64,000 nucleotides of DNA from Streptomyces natalensis ATCC 27448 (GTDB taxonomy: Bacteria > Actinomycetota > Actinomycetes > Streptomycetales > Streptomycetaceae), in NCBI RefSeq assembly GCF_000935125.1, contig NZ_JRKI01000029.1:62001-126000 (forward strand), in the 5' to 3' direction. Below, piece after piece: positions 50,991 through 60,718 of this stretch. Each line of letters begins with the position of its first letter. The stretch's first letter is position 1. The notes below the pieces were generated by a model that was not told the DNA's origin, did no database searches, and was given only the letters and a program-made list of their open reading frames with translations. The position numbers and the translations under genes were made by a program.

Positions 50991-53003
50991 ATGGTCAGCG
51001 CCACCACAGCAACCACCGCGTCGGCCCGGCGTACGGGCGACCGGCGGCTCGCCCGGAGCGGGACGCCGGGCCCGGACCCGGTGGGTCGGCCGGGTTACGC
51101 CCGGCCCGCCCTGCTGGCGATCCTCGCGGTGGCGGCGGTGCTGTTCACGTGGGACATCCAGCACAGCGGGTATCACGCGTTCTACTCGGAGACCGTGCGC
51201 AGCATGACCGAGAGCTGGAAGGGCTTCCTGTTCGGCTCGTTCGACCCCGGCAACTCGATCACGATCGACAAAGTGCCGGGCTTCCTGTGGCCGCAGGCAC
51301 TGTCCGCGCGGATCTTCGGATTCCATCCGTGGGCGCTGACCCTGCCCCAGGTGATCGAGGGCGTACTCAGCGTCGCGGTCCTGCACCGTGCGGTGCGCCG
51401 CTGGGCAGGGGAGAACGCCGGCCTGCTCGCGGCGGGCGCCTTCGCCCTCACCCCGGCAGTCGCCGGGCTGTTCCGTACGGAGGTCGAGGACCCGGCGTTC
51501 ACCCTTCTCGTGGTGCTGGCCGCTGACGCCACACTGCGCGCGGCACGCGAGGCCCGGCTGCGCCCGCTGCTGGCGGCCGGGATCTGGGTCGGCCTGAGCT
51601 TCCAGGCCAAGATGCTGGAGGCTTGGGCGGTACTCCCGGCGCTCGGCCTGCTGTACGTGATATCGGCCCCGGCAGTGCTGCGCCGCCGGCTGGCGCACCT
51701 GGCGGTGGCGGGCGCGGTGTGCGTGGCGGTGTCGGCGTCGTGGGTGCTGCTGGTGACGCTGACCCCGGCCAAGGACCGTCCGTACGTGGACGGTACGACG
51801 AACAACTCGGCGGTCAGCCAGGTGGTCGGCTACAACTTCGTCAGCCGCTTCTCCTCGCTCGGCATCAGTGCCAAGGACACCGGAAGCGTCTCCGTGCTGA
51901 CGATGGCCGGGGCCGCTCCGGCGCATGCATCCAGCCGGTCCGGGCCCCATGCCACCGCCGCGCGCTGGGGCAAGATGTTCGGCCCGTCGCTGGCCTCGCA
52001 GGTCGGCTGGCTGTACCCGGCGGCGGCACTCGCCGTGGTGTGCGGTCTGGCGTGGCGGCGTGGCAGACCGCGTACGGACCCGTTGCGGGCGGGCTTCGTG
52101 CTGTGGGGAGTGTGGCTGACGACGTTCTTCCTGGTGTTGAGCGCCGGGGCGGTCGGCGGCCATACGTACTACATGGGTGTGGTGGCCGTGCCGCTGGCAG
52201 CGCTGTTCGGTGCCGGGATGGTGCAGTTCTGGCATGCCTGGCGCCGCGGTGGCCGGGCACGGGCATGGGCGCTGCCGACGGCGGTGGTGAGCACGGTGGC
52301 CTGGTCGGCCGGCGTCTCGGAGCTCTTCCCCTCGTTCCTGCCATGGCTGGCCCCGGCCGCGATCACACTCGGTGCGGGCGCGCTGGCGCTGCTGGCGCTG
52401 TCCCGCACCGGTGACGAAGGGACGCGGCGGCGGTTGGCGGTGCTGGGCCTCGGCGTGGGCATCGCGGCCATGCTGCTTCCGTCCGCCGCGTGGGCCTCGT
52501 CGGTCCTGAATCCTGCGTACGGCCACTCCGGTATGGGCTCGACCGGGCCGGTGGCCACCAGGCACCGCGCCATGCATCACCGGGCCTCCGCCGCCCCGGC
52601 CTCCTCCCGCCGGACGGCGGCCAAGACCCCGGACGGGACCTCGCTCAGCCGGAATCAGCGGCAACTCCTGGCGTACACCCGGGCCCACCAGGACGGCGCC
52701 ACCTACCTTTTCGCGACGACCAGTTGGCGGGTCGCCTCCCCGTACGTCCTCCATGCGGGCGCCAACGTGCTCCCCATGGGCGGCTTCACCGGCGCCGTGC
52801 CCACGCCCACCGGCGCGGAGTTCCGCCACCTCATCGCCACCGGCCGGCTGCGTTACATCGTGCTCGGCGGACCGGCGACCGCCCCGGGCCGTTCCGTCGC
52901 CCGCTGGGTACGCGACCACTGCCCGCCCGTACCCCACCAGCCGTCACAGCTCTACCGCTGCTCGCCATCGTCCGCCGCGTCCCTCGCGCCCCAGGACCGG
53001 TAA
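50991..53003 (+). CDS. GT39 (ArnT/PMT-like) membrane glycosyltransferase
   Basis: A 670-aa GT-C-fold transferase. Helix 1 (RPALLAILAVAAVLFTWDIQ) is followed by the first extracytoplasmic loop with YSETVRSMTESWKGFLFGSF and DPGNSITIDKVPG, the region that holds catalytic and donor-binding acids. About 11-12 helices run to residue ~510, and an extracytoplasmic C-terminal domain follows (NQRQLLAYTRAHQDGATYLF, VLPMGGFTGAVPTPTGAEFR, RLRYIVLGGP). It uses a polyprenyl-phosphate sugar to glycosylate a lipid or surface acceptor; the acceptor is unknown. ATG at 50991, GGGAAGG upstream. A Ser/His/Ala-rich insertion lies between the membrane and soluble parts. Confidence 0.9.
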   Translation: MVSATTATTASARRTGDRRLARSGTPGPDPVGRPGYARPALLAILAVAAVLFTWDIQHSGYHAFYSETVRSMTESWKGFLFGSFDPGNSITIDKVPGFLWPQALSARIFGFHPWALTLPQVIEGVLSVAVLHRAVRRWAGENAGLLAAGAFALTPAVAGLFRTEVEDPAFTLLVVLAADATLRAAREARLRPLLAAGIWVGLSFQAKMLEAWAVLPALGLLYVISAPAVLRRRLAHLAVAGAVCVAVSASWVLLVTLTPAKDRPYVDGTTNNSAVSQVVGYNFVSRFSSLGISAKDTGSVSVLTMAGAAPAHASSRSGPHATAARWGKMFGPSLASQVGWLYPAAALAVVCGLAWRRGRPRTDPLRAGFVLWGVWLTTFFLVLSAGAVGGHTYYMGVVAVPLAALFGAGMVQFWHAWRRGGRARAWALPTAVVSTVAWSAGVSELFPSFLPWLAPAAITLGAGALALLALSRTGDEGTRRRLAVLGLGVGIAAMLLPSAAWASSVLNPAYGHSGMGSTGPVATRHRAMHHRASAAPASSRRTAAKTPDGTSLSRNQRQLLAYTRAHQDGATYLFATTSWRVASPYVLHAGANVLPMGGFTGAVPTPTGAEFRHLIATGRLRYIVLGGPATAPGRSVARWVRDHCPPVPHQPSQLYRCSPSSAASLAPQDR

Positions 53004-53102
53004 CCGGCGAAGAACGCCGCGGCCACGCGGTCGGTCACGACGGCCTCCTCTCCCGAACGGCGGCGATGATTTCGACAGCTTGACGCTGCGCGGGATGGCC
53101 TC

Positions 53103-53237
53103 ACCGTGATCTACGTCCGCGACCACCTCGACTCCTCAGCCGGACAGGTGCCACTGGCACTCGGCGCCTACGGAGTCGGATCCATGGTCGTCGCGCTGAT
53201 ACTGCCACGCGCCCTCGACCGGATCTCCGAGGCGGCG
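53103..53237 (+). pseudogene. MFS transporter fragment
   Basis: LTVIYVRDHLDSSAGQVPLA then LGAYGVGSMVVALILPRALD RISE corresponds to a loop-helix region in the second half of drug-efflux MFS proteins. It is broken on both sides. Up to 53395 nothing else is recognisable. Confidence 0.6.
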
Positions 53238-53395
53238 GGGTGCTGGCGGTACGCCTGTGGCCGTCGCACAACGCGGGCCACGTCGCACACCTCCACACCA
53301 CCTGGCCGACAGCGGGCGGGCACGTGCCGGTCCGCTGATCCACCTGGGCGGAACACCAGGCGAAGACAGCGGGTGTTGCAGTTACCTCGCGTACA

Positions 53396-54478
53396 TCAAG
53401 CGGCATGGGGCGGATGCGGGAGGGTGGGGAGGGTGATCCATACGACGGCGCCGCCGTCGGGGTGGTTGAAGGCGCCGTACTCGCCGCCGGCGGCGCGCGC
53501 TGTGGCGGCGGTGATGGCCAGTCCGAGGCCGGTGCCGCTGGTGGCGCGGGAGCGGTCGGCCTGGGTGAAGCGGTCGAAGGCGTGCGGGAGGAAGGCGGGC
53601 GGGAAGCCGGGGCCGTGGTCGCGGACCTCGATGCGGACCTGGTCCCCGTCGGGGCGGGCGGTCGCTTCGACGGGGCCGCGGCCGTGCTGCTGGGCGTTGT
53701 GGATCAGGTTCGTGACCGCTCGCTCCAGGCGGTCGTGCGGGACGGCGGCGGTCAGCCCGGCGGGGCAGCCGATGGTGACGGCCTTGCCGGGATCGCCGTT
53801 GCGCAGGCGGGCGGCCACGCGCTGGAGAAGCCGGGCCAGGTCGGGCACCGTCACCCCGGCCGGGCTGGTCTCGCGGCGGTCGGTGCGGGCGAGCAGCAGC
53901 AGGTCCTCGGCGAGCTGGACGAGCCGTTCGGTTTCCTCATGGGCGGAGACGAGGGCGGCATGCAGTTCGGCGGCGTCGCGGGGACGGCGTAGGGCGAGCT
54001 CGATTTCGGTGCGCAGCAGGCTGAGCGGGGTGCGCAGTTCGTGGCTGGCGTCGGCGACGAAGAGCCGCTCGTGGTCGAGGGCGGTCTGGAGACGGGTGAG
54101 CATGTCGTTGAGGGTGGCGGCGAGGCGGGCGATCTCGTCGCGGCTGGGCGGTACGTCGAGGCGGTCATCGGGGGTGTCCTCGGTGACGGCGGCGGCCTGG
54201 GTGCGCATCCGTTCCACTGGGCGCAGGGCTGCGGCGGCGAGAAGGTAGGCGCCGAGGGTGGCGAGGACGAAGACGATGGGCAGGGCGGTGAGCAGTTCGC
54301 GCAGGAGGTCGTCGAGGGCCGCCTGCTGGGCCTGGTGGGCGATGCCGGTGGCGGTGCCGTATTCGCTCTGGGACTCTCGGAAGCGGCTGAGGGTGAGGTA
54401 GCCGGCGCCGACCAACACCAGGGCCATCACGGCGGCGAAGATCGCGGTGAGGCGGATGCGGAGCGGGATGCGGTTCAT
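53396..54478 (-). CDS. Two-component sensor histidine kinase
   Basis: A 360-aa membrane kinase. TM1 (LTAIFAAVMALVLVGAGYLT), a short sensor loop (~35 aa), TM2 (LPIVFVLATLGAYLLAAAAL), HAMP (RPVERMRTQAAAVTEDTPDD), H-box FVADASHELRTPLSLLRTEI, N-box AVTNLIHNAQQHGRG, G1 VRDHGPGFP, F FDRFTQ and G2 SGTGLGLAIT. It is an OmpR-partner HisKA kinase of the CutS type with a minimal sensor domain. ATG at 54478 overlaps the response regulator stop by 4 nt, so cotranslated. The stimulus is unknown; the divergent DUF1259 lipoprotein gene is a candidate target. Confidence 0.95.
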   Translation of the reverse strand: MNRIPLRIRLTAIFAAVMALVLVGAGYLTLSRFRESQSEYGTATGIAHQAQQAALDDLLRELLTALPIVFVLATLGAYLLAAAALRPVERMRTQAAAVTEDTPDDRLDVPPSRDEIARLAATLNDMLTRLQTALDHERLFVADASHELRTPLSLLRTEIELALRRPRDAAELHAALVSAHEETERLVQLAEDLLLLARTDRRETSPAGVTVPDLARLLQRVAARLRNGDPGKAVTIGCPAGLTAAVPHDRLERAVTNLIHNAQQHGRGPVEATARPDGDQVRIEVRDHGPGFPPAFLPHAFDRFTQADRSRATSGTGLGLAITAATARAAGGEYGAFNHPDGGAVVWITLPTLPHPPHAA

Positions 54479-55173
54479 GGCGTACGGGTGGTGGTACGGC
54501 CGCCGTCGCGGCGGATCCGGTATCCGGCGCCGCGGACGGTCTCGACGGCCCGGGTGCCGTAGGGGCGGTCGATCTTGTCGCGCAGGGCTTTGATGTGGGC
54601 GTCGACCACGTTGGAGCCGGGGCAGGTGCCCAGGTCCCAGCAGTGCTCGACGAGCATGGCGCGGGTCAGCACGGTGCCGGGCCGGTGCATCAGCGCCTCC
54701 AGGAGGGCGTACTCCTTGCCGGTCAGGGGGATCTCCTCGTCGCCGCGCCGCACGGTCCGGGTGGCCGGGTCCAGTGACAGGTCGCCGACGGTCAGCACGG
54801 TGGGGCGTTCGATCGGGCCGCGGCGGATCAGGGCCCGTAGCCGGGCCATCAGCTCGTCCAGGCTGAAGGGTTTGGTGAGGTAGTCGTCGGCGCCGCCGTC
54901 CAGACCGTGCACCCGGTCGGTGACCGCGTCCTTGGCCGTGAGCATCAGCACGGGCAGCCAGATACCGCGTCGCCGGAGGGTCGCGCAGACCTCGCAGCCG
55001 TCCAGGCCCGGCAGCATCACGTCCAGCACCATCGCGTCGTAGGCGGCGACGTCGGTGAGGGCGAGGGCCTGTGGGCCGTCGGCGGCCGTGTCGACGGCAT
55101 ATCCCTCCTCGGTGAGGGCCCGGCGTAGCAGGTCCCGCATCTTGGGCTCGTCCTCGACCACCAGGATTCGCAT
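54475..55173 (-). CDS. OmpR-family response regulator
   Basis: A 232-aa regulator. Receiver: RILVVEDEPKMRDLLRRALT with acidic pocket, phospho-acceptor Asp in YDAMVLDVMLPGLDGCEVC, LMLTAKDAVTDRVHGLDGGA and Lys in DDYLTKPFSLDEL. The winged helix ends NVVDAHIKALRDKIDRPYGT RAVETVRGAGYRIRRDG. GGGAAGG precedes the ATG at 55173. It is the first gene of an RR-HK operon, divergent from the lipoprotein gene (178 bp spacer). Confidence 0.95.
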   Translation of the reverse strand: MRILVVEDEPKMRDLLRRALTEEGYAVDTAADGPQALALTDVAAYDAMVLDVMLPGLDGCEVCATLRRRGIWLPVLMLTAKDAVTDRVHGLDGGADDYLTKPFSLDELMARLRALIRRGPIERPTVLTVGDLSLDPATRTVRRGDEEIPLTGKEYALLEALMHRPGTVLTRAMLVEHCWDLGTCPGSNVVDAHIKALRDKIDRPYGTRAVETVRGAGYRIRRDGGRTTTRTP

Positions 55174-55351
55174 CGCACCTTCCCTCGTCCGCCGCTGCCG
55201 CGCACGTCGCCGTGCCTTTCACGATCCCTGCCACTGATGAAGGTGGCATGAAGTCGCCCGAGCGGGTGGGTCTTCATGGCAGCTTCATCTGGGGCGGCTT
55301 CTCTGACCACATAGGCACTTCGACATCGACACGATTCGACGAGGAGTGGTC

Positions 55352-56356
55352 ATGTCACCCCGTTCGATCACCAAGCCGGCCGCGGCGGCCACCGCAGCAC
55401 TCCTCCTGGCAACGGGCGCCGGCCTGCTGACAGGCTGCGGCACCCAGCCGAAAAGCGACGCCGCTGGGGGCACGAGCGCGGTCGCGGCGCAGGCCGTCTC
55501 CCAGCACAGCAACCTTCAGCAGCCCGTGCAGACCACGCAGGCGGACTGGAAGCCCGTCGCCGATGCTCTCGGCCGCACCGGAATGCTGATGAAGGGCACC
55601 GTCTACCGTGTCCCGCTGCCCCGAAAGGACCTCAAGGTCACCACCCAGGGCGTCACCGTCAAGCCGGGCCTGTCCCTCGGCGGCTACGCGGCGTTCGTCA
55701 AGTACCGGCACACGACCATGCTCATGGGCGACCTTGTCGTCACCGAGCACGAACTGCCCAAGGTCACCGACGCTCTCCAGGCCGCCGGCATCCAGCAGAC
55801 CGCCCTGCACAAGCACCTGCTCCAGCAGTCCCCGGCGATCTGGTGGACGCACATCCACGCCATGGGCGATCCGGTGAAACTCGCCAAGGGCCTCAAGTCC
55901 GCCCTCGCCGCGACCTCCCTCCCGCCCGCCTCGCCGCCCCCGGCCACCCAGCCGCCGATCGCCCTGGACACCGCCGGCATCGACAAGGCACTCGGCCGCA
56001 AGGGCACTGCCGACGGCGGTATCTACAAGTTCACCATCGCCCGCAAGAACACCGTCAACGACGGGGAGTACGTGCTCCCGCCCGCCCTCGGCCTGACCAC
56101 CGGTATCAACTTCCAGCCCCTCGGCGGCAACAAGGCAGCCATCAACGGCGACTTCGTCATGACCGCGCCCGAGATACAGAACGTCATCCAGGCGCTCCGC
56201 AAGGGCAACATCGACATCGTCGAGCTCCACAACCACACCCTGAACGAGCACCCGCGCCTGTTCTACATGCACTTCTGGGCCACCGCCGACGGAGTCACCC
56301 TGGCCAGGGCACTGCGCCCGGCCCTGGACGCGACCACGCCGGCTCCCGCGTCCTGA
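55352..56356 (+). CDS. DUF1259 (LppY/LpqO-like) lipoprotein
   Basis: 334 aa. Lipobox LLTGCG at about residue 29 after KPAAAATAALLLATGAG. Two tandem DUF1259 repeats: the first has DALGRTGMLMKGTVYRVPLP to LHKHLLQQSPAIWWTHIHAM, and the second IDKALGRKGTADGGIYKFTI to LHNHTLNEHPRLFYMHFWAT. Each carries the HxH / H motif that suggests metal or ligand binding. ATG at 55352 with GAGGAG 5-6 nt upstream. It lies divergent from the two-component operon, so is plausibly regulated by it. Anchored on the outside of the membrane. Confidence 0.88.
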   Translation: MSPRSITKPAAAATAALLLATGAGLLTGCGTQPKSDAAGGTSAVAAQAVSQHSNLQQPVQTTQADWKPVADALGRTGMLMKGTVYRVPLPRKDLKVTTQGVTVKPGLSLGGYAAFVKYRHTTMLMGDLVVTEHELPKVTDALQAAGIQQTALHKHLLQQSPAIWWTHIHAMGDPVKLAKGLKSALAATSLPPASPPPATQPPIALDTAGIDKALGRKGTADGGIYKFTIARKNTVNDGEYVLPPALGLTTGINFQPLGGNKAAINGDFVMTAPEIQNVIQALRKGNIDIVELHNHTLNEHPRLFYMHFWATADGVTLARALRPALDATTPAPAS

Positions 56357-56481
56357 TCGGCTGAGGCCGGATCGGCCAACTACCTGTACGGAACAACCCG
56401 ACCGTCCCGCCGCCGCTCGCCACCCACGGGCAGCGGCGGACCGCCCACGCCGCTTCGCCGCCGACCCAGGGAAGCCCGCAC

Positions 56482-57525
56482 ATGATCCGTCGTCTCAGCC
56501 CCCGCGCCCTGCTGGCCCTGACCGTGGGCCTGGTCCTCGCTGTCGTCGCCGTCGTGGTCGGCGTATTCCTCACCCGCGGGGACGGCCAGCCGCCCAAGGT
56601 GACGCTGCCGCTCCACCCGGTGAAGGAGATCGCCCTGCCGGGTGACAGCTCCCGCTTCGACTACGCGAGCCTCGATCCCGGCCGCGGGCTGCTGTTCATC
56701 GCCCACCTCGGCGCGAGCCAGGCCATCGAGGTGGATGTGCACGCGGGGCGCGTCGTACGGACCATCGACGGCCTGCCCGGCGTCCACGGCGTGCTGGTCG
56801 TCCCCGCCCTGCACCGGGTGTACGCCACCGCCACCGACGCCAACCAGGTGGTGGCTCTCGACGAGACCACGGGCACCGTCCTGCACCGGAGCCCCACCGG
56901 CGACTACCCCGACGGGCTGGCCTACGACCCGGTGCACGGCACGGTGTGGGCCACCAACGAATCCGGCGGCTCGGAGACCGTCGTCGACGCCGCCACCGGA
57001 GCGGCCCGCGGCACCGTGCCCGTCGGCGGCGAGGCCGGCAACGTCGCCTACGACCCCACCACCCGGCGGATGCTCGTCGACGTCCAGACCCGCAACGAAC
57101 TCGCCGTCATCGATCCGGCCACCCTCCGCATCACCCGCCGCGTCCCCCTGCCCGGCTGCGACCACGACCACGGACTGATCCTCGCCCCCGCCGACCGGCT
57201 GGCCTTCGTCGCCTGCGACGGCAACGCCCGCCTGCTCACCGTCGACCTGACCACCTGGCACGTCACCGCAACCGACCAGGTCGGCGAGGATCCCGACGTA
57301 CTCGCCTACGACCCCGCCGCCGGCCGCCTGTACGTCGCCGCGGAGTCCGGCTGGGTCACCACCGCCGACAACCACAACAGGCGCCTCACCATCACCGGCC
57401 GCGCCCACCTCGCCGACGGCGCCCACGTGGTCGCCGTCGACCCCACCACCCACCTCAGCTACTACCCCGTCCCGCACGGCTCCGCCGGACACCCCACCCT
57501 CCTCGTGTACCGGCCCGGACCATGA
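56482..57525 (+). CDS. YncE-like seven-bladed beta-propeller protein
   Basis: A 347-aa protein with a signal/anchor helix (ALLALTVGLVLAVVAVVVGV) and repeats of the YVTN/YncE kind: FDYASLDPGRGLLFIAHLGA, VHGVLVVPALHRVYATATDA, PDGLAYDPVHGTVWATNESG, GNVAYDPTTRRMLVDVQTRN, CDHDHGLILAPADRLAFVAC, DVLAYDPAAGRLYVAAESGW. It is probably extracytoplasmic and binds a ligand or protein. It follows the DUF1259 gene by 125 bp in the same direction, and both may belong to the regulon of the two-component system. Confidence 0.87.
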   Translation: MIRRLSPRALLALTVGLVLAVVAVVVGVFLTRGDGQPPKVTLPLHPVKEIALPGDSSRFDYASLDPGRGLLFIAHLGASQAIEVDVHAGRVVRTIDGLPGVHGVLVVPALHRVYATATDANQVVALDETTGTVLHRSPTGDYPDGLAYDPVHGTVWATNESGGSETVVDAATGAARGTVPVGGEAGNVAYDPTTRRMLVDVQTRNELAVIDPATLRITRRVPLPGCDHDHGLILAPADRLAFVACDGNARLLTVDLTTWHVTATDQVGEDPDVLAYDPAAGRLYVAAESGWVTTADNHNRRLTITGRAHLADGAHVVAVDPTTHLSYYPVPHGSAGHPTLLVYRPGP

Positions 57526-57574
57526 CCCCTGTGACGCCGCTCCATCGCAGTGGCCGTTGACTGTGTCGTGGCCA

Positions 57575-57815
57575 GGACCAGGCGGTGGAGACGGCCGGAG
57601 AAGTTGTTGTTCATGCCGTACGTGAGGTGTCCGCCGTGGGCGACGTCCAGGGCGAGCACGGTGTCCCCCCGGCCGAGGCGCGCCATGTAGGCGGCCGCGT
57701 TGGCCTGGGCGCCGGAGTGCGGCTGGAGGGTGGCGTGCTCGGCGCCGAAGAGGACCTTGGCGCGTTCGATTGCGACGCTCTCGACGACGTCCGCGTGCGC
57801 GCATCCGGCGCAGCT
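57575..57815 (-). pseudogene. Serine hydroxymethyltransferase fragment
   Basis: DVVESVAIERAKVLFGAEHA with TLQPHSGAQANAAAYMARLG and DTVLALDVAHGGHLTYGMNN NFSGR is the conserved N-terminal third of GlyA. Upstream sequence (YAECADVV-type start) and the rest, including the PLP lysine, are absent. Confidence 0.8.
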
Positions 57816-57976
57816 TTTCGTCGCGAGGACGATGCCCTCACCCAGCCCCGCGGCCCGGCAGCGGTCCGGGAGTGCTGCATACCGTCCGGACTGCTCTCCC
57901 CGGCTCACTCGGCGATGCTCCAGCAGTTCTTGCGCGGCAGGTCCGACAGCAGCGCCAACACCATCGCGCTATACGG

Positions 57977-58472
57977 CTAGAACACGAGGTCGCGCTGATA
58001 CCAGGTGCCTGGCTTGCCGCTGAGGTGAGCCGGGTCGGCCGGGCCGACAGGGACGAACCCGGCCTTGGTCAGCACCTTCTGGGACGCGGCATTCTGCCGG
58101 GCGGTGGCCGCCCGCAGTGTGCGCAGCCCGTGCTGGGCCGCCGCCAGCCGGCACAGCTCCCGGACGGTCGCGGTCGCCACGCCACGGCCGGCAACATGCT
58201 GGGCGACCCGATAGCCGAGTTCCGCAGTGTGGTCTTCGATGTCGACCAGATTGAACCTGCCGAGTACCGAACCGTCCTCGGCGACGAGCACGTGGAAGGC
58301 GCAGATGCCGGCCGCCTGCTCAAGCCAGCAAGGCGTTGTACCGGGCGGCGAACTGGTCGAAGAAGTCGTCGCCGCGGTCGGGGACCGAGGCAGCGAAGTA
58401 GGCGCGGTTCGCCAGCTCGAAGGCCAGGACCGCCGGGGCATGACCGGCATGCAGCCGCTTCAGCTCGGGCAT
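57977..58472 (-). pseudogene. GNAT acetyltransferase with one frameshift
   Basis: The start ATG at 58472 gives PELKRLHAGHAPAVLAFELA NRAYFAASVPDRGDDFFDQF and stops at LLA-TGA. One base later the second frame continues EQAAGICAFHVLVAEDGSVL GRFNLVDIEDHTAELGYRVA, QHVAGRGVATATVRELCRLA and ends PGTWYQRDLVF, a complete RimJ-like GNAT apart from the single shift near 58325. This could be a recent mutation or a sequence error. Confidence 0.75.
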
Positions 58473-58937
58473 TGCCCGACCTTACCCAGACAGCGCGCCG
58501 TGGCCACCTGAGTTTCCGCCAGTGGCAGACAAGCCCCAAGCCCAAGGCACATAACGATCTACGGCTGGAGTACCAAGAGCGAAATCGCCCCCCTTGTGAC
58601 ATCCGCCATAGGCGTTTGAGGTGGCAACTAAGGCAGATAGCAGATGAATCTCCTACGACATATGGGATTTGTCCGTCTTGGTTGAGGAACGGCCCATGGA
58701 TGCCTGGATCGCTATCCGACCGGCCCCGCCGGTGGGGCCCGCCTCGGCGCGTAGGGACTTCTGACGGAGAAGCACCAATTCGCGGAAGATCCACACCATG
58801 GAAAGCATGTCCGCACGTCCGCGGCAAGTGGCATCCACTACTACTAGACACAATAGTATTGAGGTTTCTTGCCCTGCGCGGCGATGGTCCCAAGAATGAC
58901 GACCCCACGGCATCTCCACGGCTCAGTGAGGTAATCG
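58473..58937. other. AT-richer intergenic region upstream of the CAP-domain gene
   Basis: This stretch is noticeably lower in GC than its surroundings and has no supported gene. TAGTAT (about 58852) and TTGAGG (about 58858) could be promoter elements. The ribosome site GAGGT lies at 58929-58933. Confidence 0.45.
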
Positions 58938-59696
58938 ATGACAAAGCACCGCCGAAAGCGGAACTACCGGAAAATAACGATTGCCGCTTTTGCCGTAGGT
59001 GCCGTGGCCGTGCCCTCCGTCGCACTGGCGTGCCTGAACGGGCAGGGGGACGAAGACGGTCAGGCCGACGCTCGATCGAAGAGAGACTTCTCCCAAAGCC
59101 GGCACCAGCACCACCATTGGTCGGCGACGGACGCCTGGAGCCCGACGCCGACGGTGAAGCCGGCGCAGTCGACGAAGGCCCCCTCGCCGTCTTCGGACGC
59201 CTCGCACTCCGCACCCCCCTCCAAAGCCCCCTCTCCGTCCTCGCCCCCCTCGCATTCCGCACCCCCGACGAAGGCCCCCGTCCCGCCTTCACCCGCTTCG
59301 CCATCCGCACCCCCGGCTTCCGGGACCGCGGCCCGCATTCTGGAAATCGTCAACAGTGAGCGCAGCAAGGCCGGATGCTCACCGCTGACCCTGAATGCGA
59401 AGCTGAACAAGGCCGCGCAGGACCACAGCAAGGACATGGCGGGCCACAGCAATATGTCCCACACCGGTTCCGACGGCTCTTCTCCGGGCGACCGGATCAC
59501 GCAGGCCGGCTACAACTGGACCGCCTACGGCGAGAATGTCGCCTACGGCTACTCCACTCCCGAGAGCGTGATGAGGGGCTGGATGTCCAGCCCCGGCCAC
59601 AAGCGCAACATCCTCGACTGTTCGTTCAAGGAGATGGGCGTGGGGCTCGCACAGCCCGGCGATTACTGGACGCAGGATTTCGGCACGGCGGGATAG
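58938..59696 (+). CDS. Secreted CAP/SCP-domain protein
   Basis: 252 aa. Signal peptide RKITIAAFAVGAVAVPSVAL, His-rich spacer SRHQHHHW, then a ~70-residue Pro/Ser/Lys repeat linker of the APSPSSxxSHSAPPSK kind, and a C-terminal CAP domain: ILEIVNSERSKAGCSPLTLN, AAQDHSKDMAGHSNMSHTGS, AYGENVAYGYSTPESVMRGW MSSPGHKRNILDC and the end GVGLAQPGDYWTQDFGTAG. The two CAP His and two Glu cavity residues are present. It is extracellular; bacterial CAP proteins have unknown ligands. The ATG at 58938 has GAGGT 5 nt upstream. Confidence 0.92.
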   Translation: MTKHRRKRNYRKITIAAFAVGAVAVPSVALACLNGQGDEDGQADARSKRDFSQSRHQHHHWSATDAWSPTPTVKPAQSTKAPSPSSDASHSAPPSKAPSPSSPPSHSAPPTKAPVPPSPASPSAPPASGTAARILEIVNSERSKAGCSPLTLNAKLNKAAQDHSKDMAGHSNMSHTGSDGSSPGDRITQAGYNWTAYGENVAYGYSTPESVMRGWMSSPGHKRNILDCSFKEMGVGLAQPGDYWTQDFGTAG

Positions 59697-59738
59697 CGGA
59701 ATTCCGGCGCGCCCCGTCCATCGGGGCGTTTCGTCGAT

Positions 59739-59908
59739 CATGCGGTGAGCCAGATGAGGGTGCCGGCGGGCGGATAGCGACGAAGCAGCGGTCTGGGTTC
59801 TTCTCGTAGCAGTTCAGGGCCGTCGCCACCCGCTACGACAAGCGCGGGTACGTCCATCTTGGCACCGTCACCGCTGCCGCCCTCCTCATTTGGCTCCGGT
59901 CGTGATCG
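59739..59908 (+). mobile_element. IS5-family fragments (both ends, no core)
   Basis: gatcatgcggtgagccagatgagg resembles the left end in reverse, and AVATRYDKRGYVHLGTVTAA ALLIWLRS plus gtgatcggagccag is the transposase C-terminus with the right end. The middle is absent. Confidence 0.65.
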
Positions 59909-59962
59909 GAGCCAGAACGCGGGCGGGCCGGCTGGTCGCCCTTGCAGCGATGGTCTGTCGGC

Positions 59963-60373
59963 TCAGGAATCGAGCACGGCGGCAATGGCTTCGATCTCTA
60001 CGAGCTGGCCGTCGTAGCCGAGCACGGTGACACCCATCAACGTGCTGGGCACGTCGTGGTCGCCGAACGCAGTCCGGACAACCCCCCACGCCGTCACCAG
60101 GTCCTCCCGGCGGTGAGAGGCAACGAGAACGCGTGTGCTGATGACATCCTGCAGTGACGCACCGGAGTCTGCCAGAGCGGTCCGCATATTCTCCACGGCC
60201 TTGGCCGCCTGCCCCGCGACGTCTCCGATTGCCGCAGTGGAGCCGTCCTCATTCAGCGGACATGCTCCGGCCAGGAAGATCAGCCGCGACTCGGCCGGGG
60301 CCGTGGCCGCGTAGGCGTACTCGGCAACATCGGACAGGGACGCAGAGCGAATCAACGTGACGGCACGCGGCAC
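59963..60373 (-). CDS. RidA-family protein
   Basis: A 136-aa RidA/YjgF protein: AEYAYAATAPAESRLIFLAG ACPLNEDGS, QAAKAVENMRTALADSGASL QDVISTRVLVASHRREDLV, with end STLMGVTVLGYDGQLVEIEA IAAVLD. The position of the catalytic Arg is not conserved in the usual way (STLMGVTVLGYDGQLVEIE), so it belongs to a non-canonical subgroup. GTG at 60373 with AAAGGAAG 3-4 nt upstream. It is isolated; the flanks are IS debris. Confidence 0.87.
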   Translation of the reverse strand: MPRAVTLIRSASLSDVAEYAYAATAPAESRLIFLAGACPLNEDGSTAAIGDVAGQAAKAVENMRTALADSGASLQDVISTRVLVASHRREDLVTAWGVVRTAFGDHDVPSTLMGVTVLGYDGQLVEIEAIAAVLDS

Positions 60374-60718
60374 GGGCTTCCTTTCGCGGTAGATCCGGGA
60401 CACTCACGACCTTCTCAAAGATCGACTCCGCGTTCGACCCAATTTCCTGTCCGCCAACTCCCGCGATGGCCACTGCCGTCGGCCGCCGAATCGATCGGCA
60501 TCGTCAGCCCATCAGTACCCGTCACATGCTGATCCCCCTACCCAAACCCGACGAATCACGTGATCGAAGAGACGCCGCCTGGGCAGGCGGACCCCAACTC
60601 CCCCTCCATCAAACGTTTTTCAAGGAGATCCCGCTATGGCTGTTGTTGGTGAGCCCGGCTATCAATCGTCGCGGAATGGCTTTGGGTGCGGATCCTCTGA
60701 AGTGACGGTGGGGATCAG
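60374..60718. other. Gap without supported gene
   Basis: Short open frames only. CAAGGAGATCCCGCT followed by ATGGCTGTTGTTGGTGAGCC (60636 on) looks like a ribosome site and start, but the frame closes after about 20 codons; it is probably a truncated gene start. Confidence 0.4.

Noticed and set aside
50886..52937. 683-codon antisense frame across the GT39 gene
   Set aside because: Arg/Gly/His-rich shadow composition; the plus-strand gene is unambiguous.
57462..57908. Functional serine hydroxymethyltransferase
   Set aside because: Only about 80 recognisable codons remain, with the PLP-lysine region missing.
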